A stretch of 64,000 nt of DNA from Desulfovibrio sp. Huiquan2017 (GCF_017351175.1 NZ_JAFMPN010000017.1:35577-99576), one strand, 5' to 3'. Shown: positions 37,148 through 46,056, counted from the stretch's first letter. Made by a program: numbers and translations. The notes: generated by a model not told the origin, from the letters alone.

Positions 37148-38898
37148 AATTTCTTCAGTTTCTCCCGGACGGCCTGGGCCTCGGGCGAGTGGTACTTGAG
37201 GGAATAATTGTATCCCTTGCGCGCCTCTTTCTTCTTGCCCAGCGCCGCGGCGATATCGCCGTAGTGCTCCCAGAGGGTCGGGTCTTTGTCCACCACGTCC
37301 ACGGCGTAGCCGATGTATTCCCAGGCCTTTTTCAGGTCCTTCATCTTGAAGTGGACCCAGGCCACGGAGTCGAGGATATAGCCGTTCTCCGGGTCGAGGG
37401 TGGACGCCTTGGTCACCAGGACCAGGGCGCGGTCGAGCTCACGGCCCTCCTCGGCCAGGGTGTAGCCCACATAGTTCAGGGCGTTGGCGTGGTCGGGGTG
37501 GGCGCGGATCACGGTCTCCATCAGGGCCAGTCCCTCGGGACGGCGGCCCATGGCCTCGTAGACCATGGCCAGTTCATAGGTCAGCTCGGGATCGTTTTTG
37601 AGGCGTTCGAGCCCTTCCTTGAGCGAGGTCTCGGCTCCGGCCAGGTCGCCTTGCTGCTTCTTCAGCCCGGATTCGAGGATATAGAAGATGGAGGCGTCGG
37701 GGTAGAGGGCCTTGCCCTGGGCGGCCATGGCCAGGGCCTCCGCGTCCTTGCCCTGGGCCGCCATGAGCTGCGCTTTGAAGCGCAAGGCGTGGGGATAGAG
37801 GCGATCGGTCGGCTGGACCTCGTCGAGATAACTCAGGGCTTTGGCCTGGTCGCCTTCGCCCTCGTCGGCGATGACCGCCTTGTAGAAATAGTATTCGGCG
37901 GGCACGGTGCCGCCGGTGGTCAGCATGTCGAGGACGGTGGACCCCTGGGCGAAGAACCCGTCGTTGATGAACATGAGCACCGCGTCCAGGATGAAGGATT
38001 TGGTCGGCGGTCCGGCCAGGGCCAGGTCAAGCGCCTTGCCCGGATCGTTCAGCTTGAGGTTCAGGTTGATCAGCCTGAGCCGCGCTTCGGGAAAGGAATC
38101 GCTCTGTTCGAGGATGGAGCCGTAGATGCCCTCGGCGGCCACGTAGTCCTTGGCCAGTTCGTACTGGTAGGCCAGTTCGACCAGCGCCTCGGTGAATTCC
38201 GGGTCCATGGCCACGGCCTTCTTGAGGTTGGCGATGGCCGCCTTGCGCATGCCCAGGTTCCCCTGGACCCTGCCCATGGCGTACAGGGCGTCGGCCGAGC
38301 GTTCCTTTTCGGGGATCTTCTTGAGCACATCCAGGGCCTTGGCGTCCTGGCCGGCGTCCATGAGCATCTGCCCCAGCCGTTCCCGGGCCTCGCCGTCTTT
38401 CGGATGCCGCGCCAGGAAGCCGTCCATGATGGCGATGGCATCGTCGGGGCGGTTGTCGGCCACATAGGAATTGGCCAGATACACGGTCAGCAGTCGATTG
38501 TCCGGGAATCTCTCCAGCCCTTCCTTGAGGGCGGCGCGGGACCGGCCGGTGCCCTCGGGGTGGTTCCAGAACATGCCCGCCTTCTCCACATACAGCTCGG
38601 GAGTGGGGGCCTGGGCCAGTATCCGGTCCAGGGCGGCCACGGCCCGGGTGTGGATGTCGTTGACTTCCGGAGTGGTCAGGGCCGAGCGCTCGCCTTCCTG
38701 GATGTGGCGTTGCAACTTGTGCAGCAGGTCCTGATAGACCAAATAATCGTAGTCGAGCCGGGCCGAGTCGGTCATGGACGGGGCGGGCAGGGGCTTGGTC
38801 GCGGCGGTCTGCGCGGCGCAGCCGGCCATGGCCAGGAGCGCGAAGAGCGCCAACGCGGCCAGTGCGGTGTGAGGGTCAGGCCTAGAGAATCGTTTCAT
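37144..38898 (-). CDS. Large TPR-repeat lipoprotein
   Basis: A 584-residue lipoprotein (LFALLLAMAGC, lipobox Cys27) whose mature region is almost entirely tetratricopeptide repeats, about twelve units; examples are NRLLTVYLANSYVADNRPDD, EARERLGQMLMDAGQDAKAL and ALNYVGYTLAEEGRELDRAL. TPR arrays scaffold protein complexes; here probably in the periplasm or at the outer membrane. It follows rpoH by 29 nt and overlaps the next lipoprotein gene by ATGA. Similar TPR lipoproteins serve in exopolysaccharide or outer-membrane assembly, but nothing specific is visible. Confidence 0.85.
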   Translation of the reverse strand: MKRFSRPDPHTALAALALFALLAMAGCAAQTAATKPLPAPSMTDSARLDYDYLVYQDLLHKLQRHIQEGERSALTTPEVNDIHTRAVAALDRILAQAPTPELYVEKAGMFWNHPEGTGRSRAALKEGLERFPDNRLLTVYLANSYVADNRPDDAIAIMDGFLARHPKDGEARERLGQMLMDAGQDAKALDVLKKIPEKERSADALYAMGRVQGNLGMRKAAIANLKKAVAMDPEFTEALVELAYQYELAKDYVAAEGIYGSILEQSDSFPEARLRLINLNLKLNDPGKALDLALAGPPTKSFILDAVLMFINDGFFAQGSTVLDMLTTGGTVPAEYYFYKAVIADEGEGDQAKALSYLDEVQPTDRLYPHALRFKAQLMAAQGKDAEALAMAAQGKALYPDASIFYILESGLKKQQGDLAGAETSLKEGLERLKNDPELTYELAMVYEAMGRRPEGLALMETVIRAHPDHANALNYVGYTLAEEGRELDRALVLVTKASTLDPENGYILDSVAWVHFKMKDLKKAWEYIGYAVDVVDKDPTLWEHYGDIAAALGKKKEARKGYNYSLKYHSPEAQAVREKLKKL

Positions 38899-38927
38899 CC
38901 ATGCGTCCCGATTGGCGTTGCCGCCGA

Positions 38928-40028
38928 TTAGTCGTGTTCCAGCACCCAGTCTCTGGAAAAATCCTTGACCTTGTCCGTGAGGTGCTCGCGGATCTTGGTC
39001 ATCAGCCGCGCCTCGATCTGGCGCACCCGCTCCCGGGTCACGCCGAATTCCTCGCCGATCTCGCGCAGGGTCACGGGGTCGTCGGAGAGGAGCCTGCGGT
39101 CGAGGATGGCCAGTTCCTTGTCGTTCAGGGAGGAGCGTATTTCCCTGATGTTGTTCATGAGCAGATCGACGATCTGGTCGTTGGCGATGGACTCTTCCAC
39201 GCCCGGGGAGAGGGACGGCAGGAAGTCCATCTTGGTGGCGTCGGAATCGTCGCCCAGCGGGGTGTTCAGGGACATGTCGTTCTTGGACAGCCGCTGGTCC
39301 ATCTCGTCGATTTCGGCCTCGGACACGCCGAGCCGTTCGCTCAGGGCCTCGGTGGAGGGGTCGAACCCCAGAGTCTGGAGGCGCTGGCGCTCCTTGTTCA
39401 GGTTGTAAAAGAGCTTCCGCTGGGTCTGGGTGGTCCCTATCTTGACCATCCGCCAGTTGTCCATGATGTACTTCAGGATGTACGCCTTGATCCAGAAGGC
39501 CGCGTAGTAGGAGAACTTGATCCCCTTTTCCGGGTCGAATTTGGTCACGGCCTTGAGCAGGCCGACGTTGCCTTCCTGAATCAGGTCCAGCCCGTTCTGC
39601 ATCCAGCGGCGCTGGAAGTCCATGGCGATCTTGACCACCAGACGCAGGTGCGAGGACACCAGCTTGAAGGCCGCGTCCTGGTCGTTGTTCTCCTGGACCC
39701 GTTTGGCCAGGGCGTATTCCTCTTCCGGCTCCAGCATGGGAAACCGGGCGATCTCCTTGAGGTACATCTGGAGCGGGTCGCGAATCCGCACCGCCTTGGA
39801 GGAGGGCGCGAGCTTCAGCGCCGGGAGCCGCTTCTCCAGTCCGTCGGCCTTGGCCGGGACGCCGGCGGCGATGTCGCTCGCCGTGTCGTCGGCGTCGAGG
39901 TCGTCCTCGTCAAAGCCGCCGTCAAAGTCGTCGCCGTCGAGATCATCCTCGTTGAAGTCGGTCTCCTCGAAGTCGTCGTCCTCGACGATTTCCGGTTCGA
40001 CCACCGTAGTCGTTTTTTCAGATATCAT
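38928..40028 (-). CDS. rpoH: RpoH-type sigma factor (sigma-32 family)
   Basis: A 366-residue sigma-70-family factor. Region 2 includes HLRLVVKIAMDFQRR, DLIQEGNVGLLKAVTKFDPEKG and FSYYAAFWIKAYI. TQTQRKLFYNLNKERQRL matches the RpoH box found in heat-shock sigma factors. Region 4 ends in a helix-turn-helix (LREIGEEFGVTRERVRQIEAR). Unlike E. coli RpoH, an acidic tract (about residues 10-55, rich in Asp/Glu) precedes region 1.2. The start is uncertain: the ATG at 40028 lacks a clear ribosome site and the frame is open further upstream. It is first gene of a seven-gene operon ending with glpX. Confidence 0.85.
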   Translation of the reverse strand: MISEKTTTVVEPEIVEDDDFEETDFNEDDLDGDDFDGGFDEDDLDADDTASDIAAGVPAKADGLEKRLPALKLAPSSKAVRIRDPLQMYLKEIARFPMLEPEEEYALAKRVQENNDQDAAFKLVSSHLRLVVKIAMDFQRRWMQNGLDLIQEGNVGLLKAVTKFDPEKGIKFSYYAAFWIKAYILKYIMDNWRMVKIGTTQTQRKLFYNLNKERQRLQTLGFDPSTEALSERLGVSEAEIDEMDQRLSKNDMSLNTPLGDDSDATKMDFLPSLSPGVEESIANDQIVDLLMNNIREIRSSLNDKELAILDRRLLSDDPVTLREIGEEFGVTRERVRQIEARLMTKIREHLTDKVKDFSRDWVLEHD

Positions 40029-40092
40029 TGTGCAATATGGATGCGGCGCAAGGGCGCCCGGTTCAATACAAATATAAGAGCAAGAAGGTGAC

Positions 40093-40119
40093 ACTATAGA
40101 TTTTGCCCGACCTTATCAA
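40093..40119 (-). promoter_or_regulatory. Possible promoter of the rpoH operon
   Basis: Minus-strand TTGATA (40114-40119) and TATAGT (40093-40098) are separated by 15 nt, short of ideal, about 65 nt before the chosen start. Confidence 0.3.
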
Positions 40120-40224
40120 TGATTTTCAAGAGAGCGCAACTTGTGCAAAACAATGCGCATCGGTGCCCGGGGGTGACTGTAAATGATCAAGAAAAGGCTT
40201 GCGTTCCGGCGGTTCCATCGCTAC

Positions 40225-40240
40225 ATCAAGACATCTTGAT
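40225..40240. promoter_or_regulatory. Palindromic operator candidate upstream of metH (SahR-like)
   Basis: ATCAAGA-CA-TCTTGAT is a perfect 7-bp inverted repeat, followed by TATAAG. SahR, an ArsR-type repressor of methionine-cycle genes in Desulfovibrionales, is reported to bind a similar ATCAAG...CTTGAT palindrome; that match is from memory. It sits 86 nt before the metH start. Confidence 0.55.
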
Positions 40241-40325
40241 ATAAGAATACGTCGGCCCGCGAATGGCTCCTCCTCCGGGGAAGGGCGTCCACCCGGCCGC
40301 ACGCTCGAATGGACGGAGGATACCA

Positions 40326-42737
40326 GTGCCCGATTTCAGGTCAATACTCGACGACGACAGGATCTATTATTTCGACGGCGGCTACGGCACCCTGTTGCAG
40401 AGCCGTGGGCTGCCCGCCGGGCTTTCCCCGGAGCTGTGGGGCCTCAAGGAGCCGGACGTCATCCGCGCCGTGCACCAGGATTACCTGGAGGCCGGGGCGG
40501 ACATCCTGACCACCAATACCTTCGGCGGGTCGCGCCCCAAGCTCGGCCTGAGCGCCGATCCCTTCGAGCTGAACCGAGCCATGACCGCCATCGCCCGCGA
40601 AGTGGCCGGGGACCGGGCCTTCGTGGCCGCCTCCATCGGGCCCACCGGGCACTTCGTCAAGCCGCTGGGCGAGATGACCTTCCGCGAGCTGGTGGACATC
40701 TTCAAAGAGCAGATCAAGGGGTGCGTGGCCGGGGGCGCGGATCTCATCCTGGGCGAGACCCACTTCGACCTGGCCGAGGCCAAGGCCGTGGTCATCGCCG
40801 CGCGCATGGTCTGCGACCTGCCCGTTGCGATCTCCATGACCTTCGAGGGCGCGGCCTCCCTGACAGGCACTTCGCCGCTGACCTTTGTGGACACCATGCA
40901 GAACATGGGCGTCGAACTCATCGGCACCAACTGTTCGGCCGGGCCCGAGCAGATGCGCGATACCCTGCGCGCCTGGGCGCCGCGTCTCTCGACCCCGACC
41001 TTTGCCGAAGCCAATGCGGGCCTGCCCGAACTGGACGCGAACGGCAATACCGCCTTCCGCCTGCAACCCGGGCCCTTCGCCGCGCAGGCCGCGCAGTTCG
41101 CCGGGCTCGGGGCCAAGTTCATCGGCGGTTGCTGCGGGACCACGCCCGCGCACATTCGCGCCCTGCGCGACAAGGTCGGCGACGCCCGCTGGCAACGGCC
41201 GAGCCGGACCGACACCGCCCAACTGGTCCTGACTTCCCGCTCGGTGTCCGTGCCCGTGGGATTCGACCATCGCGGCGTGATCATCGGCGAACGCATCAAT
41301 CCCACGGGCAAGAAACAGCTCACGGCCGAGCTTCAGGAATCGGTGTTTTCCGAGGCCCTGCGCCTGGCCGCCGAGCAGGCCGAGCTGGGCGCCCCGGTGC
41401 TCGACGTCAACGTGGGTGCGCCCCTGGTGGACGAGACGGCGCTGCTGCCCGAGTTGATCACCGCCCTGCTGGGCCGGGTGACCACGCCCCTGTCCATCGA
41501 CTCCAACGACCCGGCGGCCGTGGAGGCCGGGCTGTGGGCCTATCCCGGCTCGCCCCTGGTCAACTCCATCTCCGGGGAGCCGGGCAAGATGGAGCGGCTC
41601 GGCCCCCTGTGCAAGCTCTTCGGCGCGCCGTTCATCCTTCTGCCCATCGTGGGCAACAAGCTTCCGGTGACCGCGGCCGAACGGTTGGCGGTCATCGAGG
41701 ACCTCCTGGCCCGGGCCGACGCGCTCGGCATCCCGCGCCGCCTGATCATGGTGGACGCCCTGGCCCTGACCGTCTCGTCCAAGCCCGAGGCGGCCCGGCA
41801 TTCCCTGGACGTCATGCGCCATTGCCGCGATGCCTGGGGGCTGCCCACGACCATCGGCCTGTCCAACATATCCTTCGGGCTGCCCGCCCGCGAACTGCTC
41901 AATTCCACCTTCCTGTCCCTGTCCATGGCCTCGGGGTTGTGCTCGTTCATCTCCAATCCCAACTCCGCGCGCATCCAGGAGACCCTGCACGCCGCCGAGG
42001 TCCTGCTCAACCGCGACCCGCAGGCCGCCAGCTACATCGATAAGTTCTCGGGTTGGGTTGGCGGGGGCGGGGCCCAGGCCGCATCAGCCCAGGCCGCGCC
42101 CTCCGGGACCGCCTCCATGCCGCCGGTCCAGGCCGCGGTGGTCAAGGGCGACAAGGACAACGTGGTCGGGCTGGTGGAGACCGAACTGGGCAAGGGCATG
42201 TCCGCCATGGACATCGTCAACGACCTGCTTATCCCCGGCATCCTCGTGGTCGGCGACAAATATGAGACCAAGGAATACTTCCTGCCCCAACTCCTGCAAT
42301 CCGCCGAGACCATGCAGGCCGCCTTCCAGCGTCTCAAACCGCTGCTGGAGGAGGACGGCGGGGCGGGCGCGCGCCCGGTCATCGTCATGGCCACGGTGGA
42401 GGGCGACATCCACGACATCGGCAAGAACATCGTCTGCCTGATGCTCAAGAACTACGGCTTCGAGGTCGTGGACCTGGGCAAGGACGTGCCCGCCGCCAAG
42501 ATCGTGGACGCCGCCGAGCGACACGATGCCGTGCTCATCGGCCTGTCCGCGCTCATGACCACCACCATGGTGCGCATGGAGGACACCGTTCGGCTCGTGG
42601 CCGAACGCAATCTCCGCGCCAAAGTCATCATCGGCGGGGCTGTGGTCACCGAGAAATTCTGCAAGGCCATCGGCGCGCACGGCTGGTCCACCGACGCCGT
42701 GGCCGCCGTCAAGCTGGCCCAGCGGCTGACGCAGTAG
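40326..42737 (+). CDS. metH: Cobalamin-dependent methionine synthase, no activation domain
   Basis: An 803-residue MetH that methylates homocysteine using methyltetrahydrofolate and cobalamin. Residues 1-300 are the homocysteine domain with zinc cysteines in IGTNCSAGP and IGGCCGTTPAH. Residues about 315-580 are the pterin-binding domain (GVIIGERINPTGKK, SIDSNDPAAVEAGL). The B12 cap and B12 domain follow, with the base-off motif EGDIHDIGKNI and IIGGAVVT. The AdoMet-binding reactivation domain is absent, so reactivation must come from another protein. Start GTG after GGAGG; an in-frame ATG 63 nt upstream is weaker. A putative SahR-type operator lies upstream. Confidence 0.93.
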   Translation: MPDFRSILDDDRIYYFDGGYGTLLQSRGLPAGLSPELWGLKEPDVIRAVHQDYLEAGADILTTNTFGGSRPKLGLSADPFELNRAMTAIAREVAGDRAFVAASIGPTGHFVKPLGEMTFRELVDIFKEQIKGCVAGGADLILGETHFDLAEAKAVVIAARMVCDLPVAISMTFEGAASLTGTSPLTFVDTMQNMGVELIGTNCSAGPEQMRDTLRAWAPRLSTPTFAEANAGLPELDANGNTAFRLQPGPFAAQAAQFAGLGAKFIGGCCGTTPAHIRALRDKVGDARWQRPSRTDTAQLVLTSRSVSVPVGFDHRGVIIGERINPTGKKQLTAELQESVFSEALRLAAEQAELGAPVLDVNVGAPLVDETALLPELITALLGRVTTPLSIDSNDPAAVEAGLWAYPGSPLVNSISGEPGKMERLGPLCKLFGAPFILLPIVGNKLPVTAAERLAVIEDLLARADALGIPRRLIMVDALALTVSSKPEAARHSLDVMRHCRDAWGLPTTIGLSNISFGLPARELLNSTFLSLSMASGLCSFISNPNSARIQETLHAAEVLLNRDPQAASYIDKFSGWVGGGGAQAASAQAAPSGTASMPPVQAAVVKGDKDNVVGLVETELGKGMSAMDIVNDLLIPGILVVGDKYETKEYFLPQLLQSAETMQAAFQRLKPLLEEDGGAGARPVIVMATVEGDIHDIGKNIVCLMLKNYGFEVVDLGKDVPAAKIVDAAERHDAVLIGLSALMTTTMVRMEDTVRLVAERNLRAKVIIGGAVVTEKFCKAIGAHGWSTDAVAAVKLAQRLTQ

Positions 42738-42745
42738 CTTCCGAT

Positions 42746-42800
42746 GGCCGGGGAAGCGGGGGGGCTTTTGAGAAAAAGATTCCCTTCCCGTTTCCGCCGG
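42746..42800. repeat. Degenerate family B-like hairpin in the metH-tlpA gap
   Basis: GGCCGGGGAAG, then a G-run, CTTTTGAGAAAAAG, then CCCTTCCC and CCGCCGGA: parts of family B with imperfect pairing (GGGAA 42751-42755 with TTCCC 42785-42789). It may terminate metH. The rest of the 353-nt gap (to 43090) shows no gene or clear promoter. Confidence 0.35.
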
Positions 42801-43090
42801 ACCTTCCAATTTCTCCATCAAGAGACGACTTGCGCCCCCTACGGACGCCGTCCTTCCGCAATCGTGAGTTGACCGGGGATTGCGGGCGTTTCTATTGGGA
42901 GTGCGACTTTGCTACCCCAAGTCGAACATCGAGATGCGTCATGAGAAAATTGAGGTTCGCCGCCGCCCTGCCGAGGCCCGCGCCGCGACAAGATACTTGA
43001 CCCCGTGGTGGATTTGGGGGAGGGGTGCACGTGCTTTTATTTGGTATTCAACTCTGGTAGAGTGCCCCAAACCCACTCCCGAGGTGCTTC

Positions 43091-43618
43091 ATGAAGAAAA
43101 TATGGCTCATCACCGCCCTGGCCCTGGGGCTTCTGGCTCTGAGCGCCTGTTCCGGCGAATCCGGCGACGACCCCAAGACCAGCGGCGCGGCCCTGGCCCC
43201 CGCCCACGGGACGGCCGCTTCGTCAGGCTCCATCCCCTTCCTGGGCGAATCCGAACTCGATCAATACCTCAAGGCCAACGCGGGCAAACCCACCATGCTC
43301 TTTTTCTGGGCCACCTGGTGCCCGTCCTGCAAGCAGCAGATCCCCGAACTGGCGGAACTGCAAAAGACCAGGGGCGACGGGATCAACGTCATCGCCCTGT
43401 CCGTGGACGAGAACGAGGACGCCCTCAAGCGGTATCTGGACAAGCACCCCCTGGGCGTGCCCGTCTACTGGGGCGACCAGGCCCTGGCCCGCAAGTTCCG
43501 GGTGGAGGCCATCCCCACCCTGGTCATCTTCGATAAGAACGGCAAACAGATCTTCGCCCAGGCGGGGGTCTTCCCCGGCTCCATGCTCGGTGCCATGGCC
43601 GACAACCTCAACCAATAG
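43091..43618 (+). CDS. TlpA-like thiol-disulfide oxidoreductase lipoprotein
   Basis: A 175-residue exported protein with signal and lipobox LALSAC (Cys20), then a linker and a thioredoxin fold. The active site is CPSC (Cys77, Cys80) in MLFFWATWCPSCKQQIPEL, and the cis-Pro loop is VEAIPTLVIFDK. Such TlpA/ResA-type proteins reduce disulfides at the periplasmic side, often during cytochrome c maturation, which fits an organism rich in c-type hemes. It is first in a four-gene operon; the next gene starts 6 nt later. Confidence 0.9.
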   Translation: MKKIWLITALALGLLALSACSGESGDDPKTSGAALAPAHGTAASSGSIPFLGESELDQYLKANAGKPTMLFFWATWCPSCKQQIPELAELQKTRGDGINVIALSVDENEDALKRYLDKHPLGVPVYWGDQALARKFRVEAIPTLVIFDKNGKQIFAQAGVFPGSMLGAMADNLNQ

Positions 43619-43624
43619 ACAATT

Positions 43625-44083
43625 ATGATTCGCAAAGCACGCATAGGGGACGTCAAGGCCATCCACGGCCTGCTCATGCTCACCGATCAGCATGACGGCC
43701 TGGTCCTGCCCCGGTCCTTCAGTCAGCTCTATTCGCACCTGCGCGACTTTCTGGTCGCCCTGGACGACGATGGCACGGTCATCGGCTGTTGCGCCCTGAA
43801 CATCATCTGGGACAATCTGGCCGAGATCCGATCGCTGGTCGTCATGTCCTCCCACCGGGGCAAGAATCTCGGCCGCACGCTGGTCGAGACCTGTCTGTCC
43901 GAGGCCGTCACCTTGGGCATCTACAAGGTCTACACCCTGACCGAGGTGCCCGGCTTCTTCAAGAAGGTCGGCTTCGTGCAGGAGGAAATGGACACCCTGA
44001 ACCAGAAAATATTCCTGGACTGCCTCAACTGTCCGAGGTTCCCCGACCTCTGCAATGAAGTGGCCATGATCATCAACCTGTAA
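43625..44083 (+). CDS. GNAT acetyltransferase, short ArgA-like type
   Basis: A 152-residue GNAT protein: IRKARIGDVKAIHGLLM at the start, an acetyl-CoA loop in RGKNLGRTLVETCLSEA, and YTLTEVPGFFKKVGFVQEE near the end of the domain. Length and order resemble the short N-acetylglutamate synthases of proteobacteria and Gram-positive bacteria, which start arginine synthesis, but many GNATs look alike. The C-terminal CLNCPRFPDLCNEVAM adds an unusual pair of cysteines. It lies in an operon between tlpA-like and hpt. Confidence 0.75.
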   Translation: MIRKARIGDVKAIHGLLMLTDQHDGLVLPRSFSQLYSHLRDFLVALDDDGTVIGCCALNIIWDNLAEIRSLVVMSSHRGKNLGRTLVETCLSEAVTLGIYKVYTLTEVPGFFKKVGFVQEEMDTLNQKIFLDCLNCPRFPDLCNEVAMIINL

Positions 44084-44097
44084 CTCTCGACAAGACC

Positions 44098-44628
44098 ATG
44101 GCACATAAACTGACTCCGTTTCTTACCGCCGAACAGATAGCCGGACGCAACGCGGAACTGGGCCGCGAAATCACCGCGTCCTACACTGGCGACAGCCCCC
44201 TCGTCTGTATCTGCGTGCTCAAGGGCGCGTTTCTCTTTTTTGCGGATATCATCCGGCGCATCGACCGCGATATTGAAATAGATTTCGTACGATTGGCCAG
44301 CTACGGATCGGCCACGGCCAGGTCCGAGGACATCGTTTTTTCCAAGGATCTGGAGATATCCATCGAGGGCAAGGATGTCCTGGTCATCGAGGATATCGTG
44401 GACACCGGCCATTCCATGGACTTCCTGCTCCACGTACTCAGGCGCAGAAATCCAAAGAGTTTGAAAATTTGTGCGCTTATTGATAAGCATGAGCGACGGG
44501 AAAAAGCCGTGACCGTCGATTTTGCCGGTTTCAAGCTGAGCGACGGATTCATCGTCGGCTATGGCCTGGACTATGACGAACGATACAGGGAGCTGGGCGG
44601 TATTTTTGAGCTGTCCACCGACTCTTAG
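44098..44628 (+). CDS. hpt: Hypoxanthine phosphoribosyltransferase
   Basis: A 176-residue purine-salvage enzyme making IMP/GMP from hypoxanthine/guanine and PRPP. The PRPP-binding motif is VLVIEDIVDTGHSMDFL, preceded by the flexible-loop region DFVRLASYGSATARS and followed by DGFIVGYGLDYDERYREL, which is typical of Hpt. It lies in the operon 14 nt after the GNAT gene and 33 nt before the zinc-ribbon gene. Confidence 0.93.
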   Translation: MAHKLTPFLTAEQIAGRNAELGREITASYTGDSPLVCICVLKGAFLFFADIIRRIDRDIEIDFVRLASYGSATARSEDIVFSKDLEISIEGKDVLVIEDIVDTGHSMDFLLHVLRRRNPKSLKICALIDKHERREKAVTVDFAGFKLSDGFIVGYGLDYDERYRELGGIFELSTDS

Positions 44629-44661
44629 AGCCAACTAACCGGATTTTCTGGAGATCGTGTT

Positions 44662-45834
44662 ATGATCGTCACCTGCCCGAATTGCGAGACCAACTACAAC
44701 CTGCCCGATGAGAAGATCCCAGCGGGCGGGGCCAAGGTCAAGTGCTCCAAGTGCGCGCACGTGTTCAAGGTCGAATTGCCTCCGCCGTCTCCGGAAGAGG
44801 AGTTCGAGGCCCTGCTTGAAGACGAGACCCCGGACGCGGGCGAAGCGTTTGACGAGACTTTCGAGGACGTTGCCGCCGGTGCGGATGCGGCGGTCGGTAA
44901 GGCCACCACGCCTGCGGAGGACGACCGGGCCGACGAGGTCGTGGAAGACATGTCCGACATGGACGGCTTGTTCGACGACGAGGAGCCCGATGCGGCGGCC
45001 GGTGACGAGCCCGAGACGGAGGAGGACGACCTGTTCGCCGAGGTGAGCGGCGGGGAGGAGGAGTCCGACGATCTCTTTGCCGACGATGGCGAGGAGGACG
45101 ATGGCGATCTTTTCGAGGACGCGGACGAAGCCGAGCCCGACGACGGCAATGCGTTGTTCACCGACGCCGACGCGGACGAGGACGAGGACGAGCTTGCGGG
45201 CGGACTGGGCGACAGCCTGGAGCTCGACGAGACCCCCGAACCCGCCGGGCGCAAATCCCTGGGCTGCCTGATCGTTCTGCTCGTTCTGGCGGTGGGCGTC
45301 GGCGCGGCCATCTATTTCCGGGTCTGGACCATGGCCGGCGTAGACCTGGGCGACATGCTCAAGAACGTGCCCTTCGTGGGCCAGTTGTTCATGGAGGAGA
45401 CCGGCGGCGGCGAGCAGGCCGCGCCGGGCGAATCTCCGGCCGAGCGCGTGCGCAAGATCGAGCTGAAGAACGTCAAGCAGTATTACGTCAGGAACGAGAA
45501 GGTCGGCGACCTGTTCGTGGTCGAGGGCAAGGCGGTCAACACGTTCTCCAAGCCCAAGGAGCGGATCAAGGTCGAGGTCATCCTCTACGATGCGGCCAAC
45601 AATGTTCTGACCTCCCAGGCGTTCCTGTGCGGCAACGTGCTCTCTCAGTTCCAGCTCCAGGTGCAGACCGAGAAGGAAATCGCCGACGGCCTGGCCTCGG
45701 ATGTGGGCATCTTGTCCAACAACACCTTCATCCGGCCCGGAGCGTCCACGCCGTTCATGGCCGTGTTCTTCAAACCGCCCGAGGGCGTCAAGGAGTTCAT
45801 GGTCAAGGTGGTGGACGTGGGCGACCCGAAGTAG
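44662..45834 (+). CDS. Zinc-ribbon/DUF3426 membrane protein with acidic linker
   Basis: A 390-residue protein. The N-terminus (VTCPNCETNYNLPDEKIPAGG then KVKCSKCAHVFKV) is an MJ0042-type zinc finger, CxxC...CxxC. Residues 45-200 are a very acidic, low-complexity linker. A single membrane helix (GCLIVLLVLAVGVGAAIYF, about 210-230) precedes a C-terminal domain with VEGKAVNTFSKPKERIKVEV, matching DUF3426-type domains. The finger should be cytoplasmic and the C-domain outside. The family's function is not established. It is last in the tlpA-hpt operon and is followed by a strong terminator. Confidence 0.82.
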   Translation: MIVTCPNCETNYNLPDEKIPAGGAKVKCSKCAHVFKVELPPPSPEEEFEALLEDETPDAGEAFDETFEDVAAGADAAVGKATTPAEDDRADEVVEDMSDMDGLFDDEEPDAAAGDEPETEEDDLFAEVSGGEEESDDLFADDGEEDDGDLFEDADEAEPDDGNALFTDADADEDEDELAGGLGDSLELDETPEPAGRKSLGCLIVLLVLAVGVGAAIYFRVWTMAGVDLGDMLKNVPFVGQLFMEETGGGEQAAPGESPAERVRKIELKNVKQYYVRNEKVGDLFVVEGKAVNTFSKPKERIKVEVILYDAANNVLTSQAFLCGNVLSQFQLQVQTEKEIADGLASDVGILSNNTFIRPGASTPFMAVFFKPPEGVKEFMVKVVDVGDPK

Positions 45835-45865
45835 GGGCCCCCGTCGGAGGCAAATGGGAAATTCA

Positions 45866-45898
45866 GCGGGTGGATGCCGATATCCACCCGCCTTTTTT
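45866..45898 (+). terminator. Terminator of the tlpA-hpt-zinc-ribbon operon
   Basis: A perfect stem GCGGGTGGAT (45866-45875) with ATCCACCCGC (45882-45891), then C and TTTTTT. Confidence 0.88.
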
Positions 45899-46026
45899 GA
45901 GGGCTCGGACAAAAAACGGGATATTTTTCACATAAGGCTTGCTTTTCCCGAATAACAAGCGGAATAACAAGGGGTTATCAGCGTGATCGGGGAGAAGGAA
46001 AAGAGCCGTTCTTGCGGAAAAAGACG

Positions 46027-46056
46027 TTGACGGGAATCGGCGGCGTGTGCTACTTC
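46027..46056 (+). promoter_or_regulatory. Predicted extended -10 promoter of the atp F0 operon
   Basis: TTGACG (46027) and TACTTC (46051) are 18 nt apart, with an upstream TGC forming an extended -10. The expected start site is about 46063, immediately ahead of the Rex-box candidate. Confidence 0.5.

Noticed and set aside
40080..40325. Cobalamin or SAM riboswitch before metH
   Set aside because: No B12-box or SAM-type core was found in the leader; the palindrome fits a protein operator instead.
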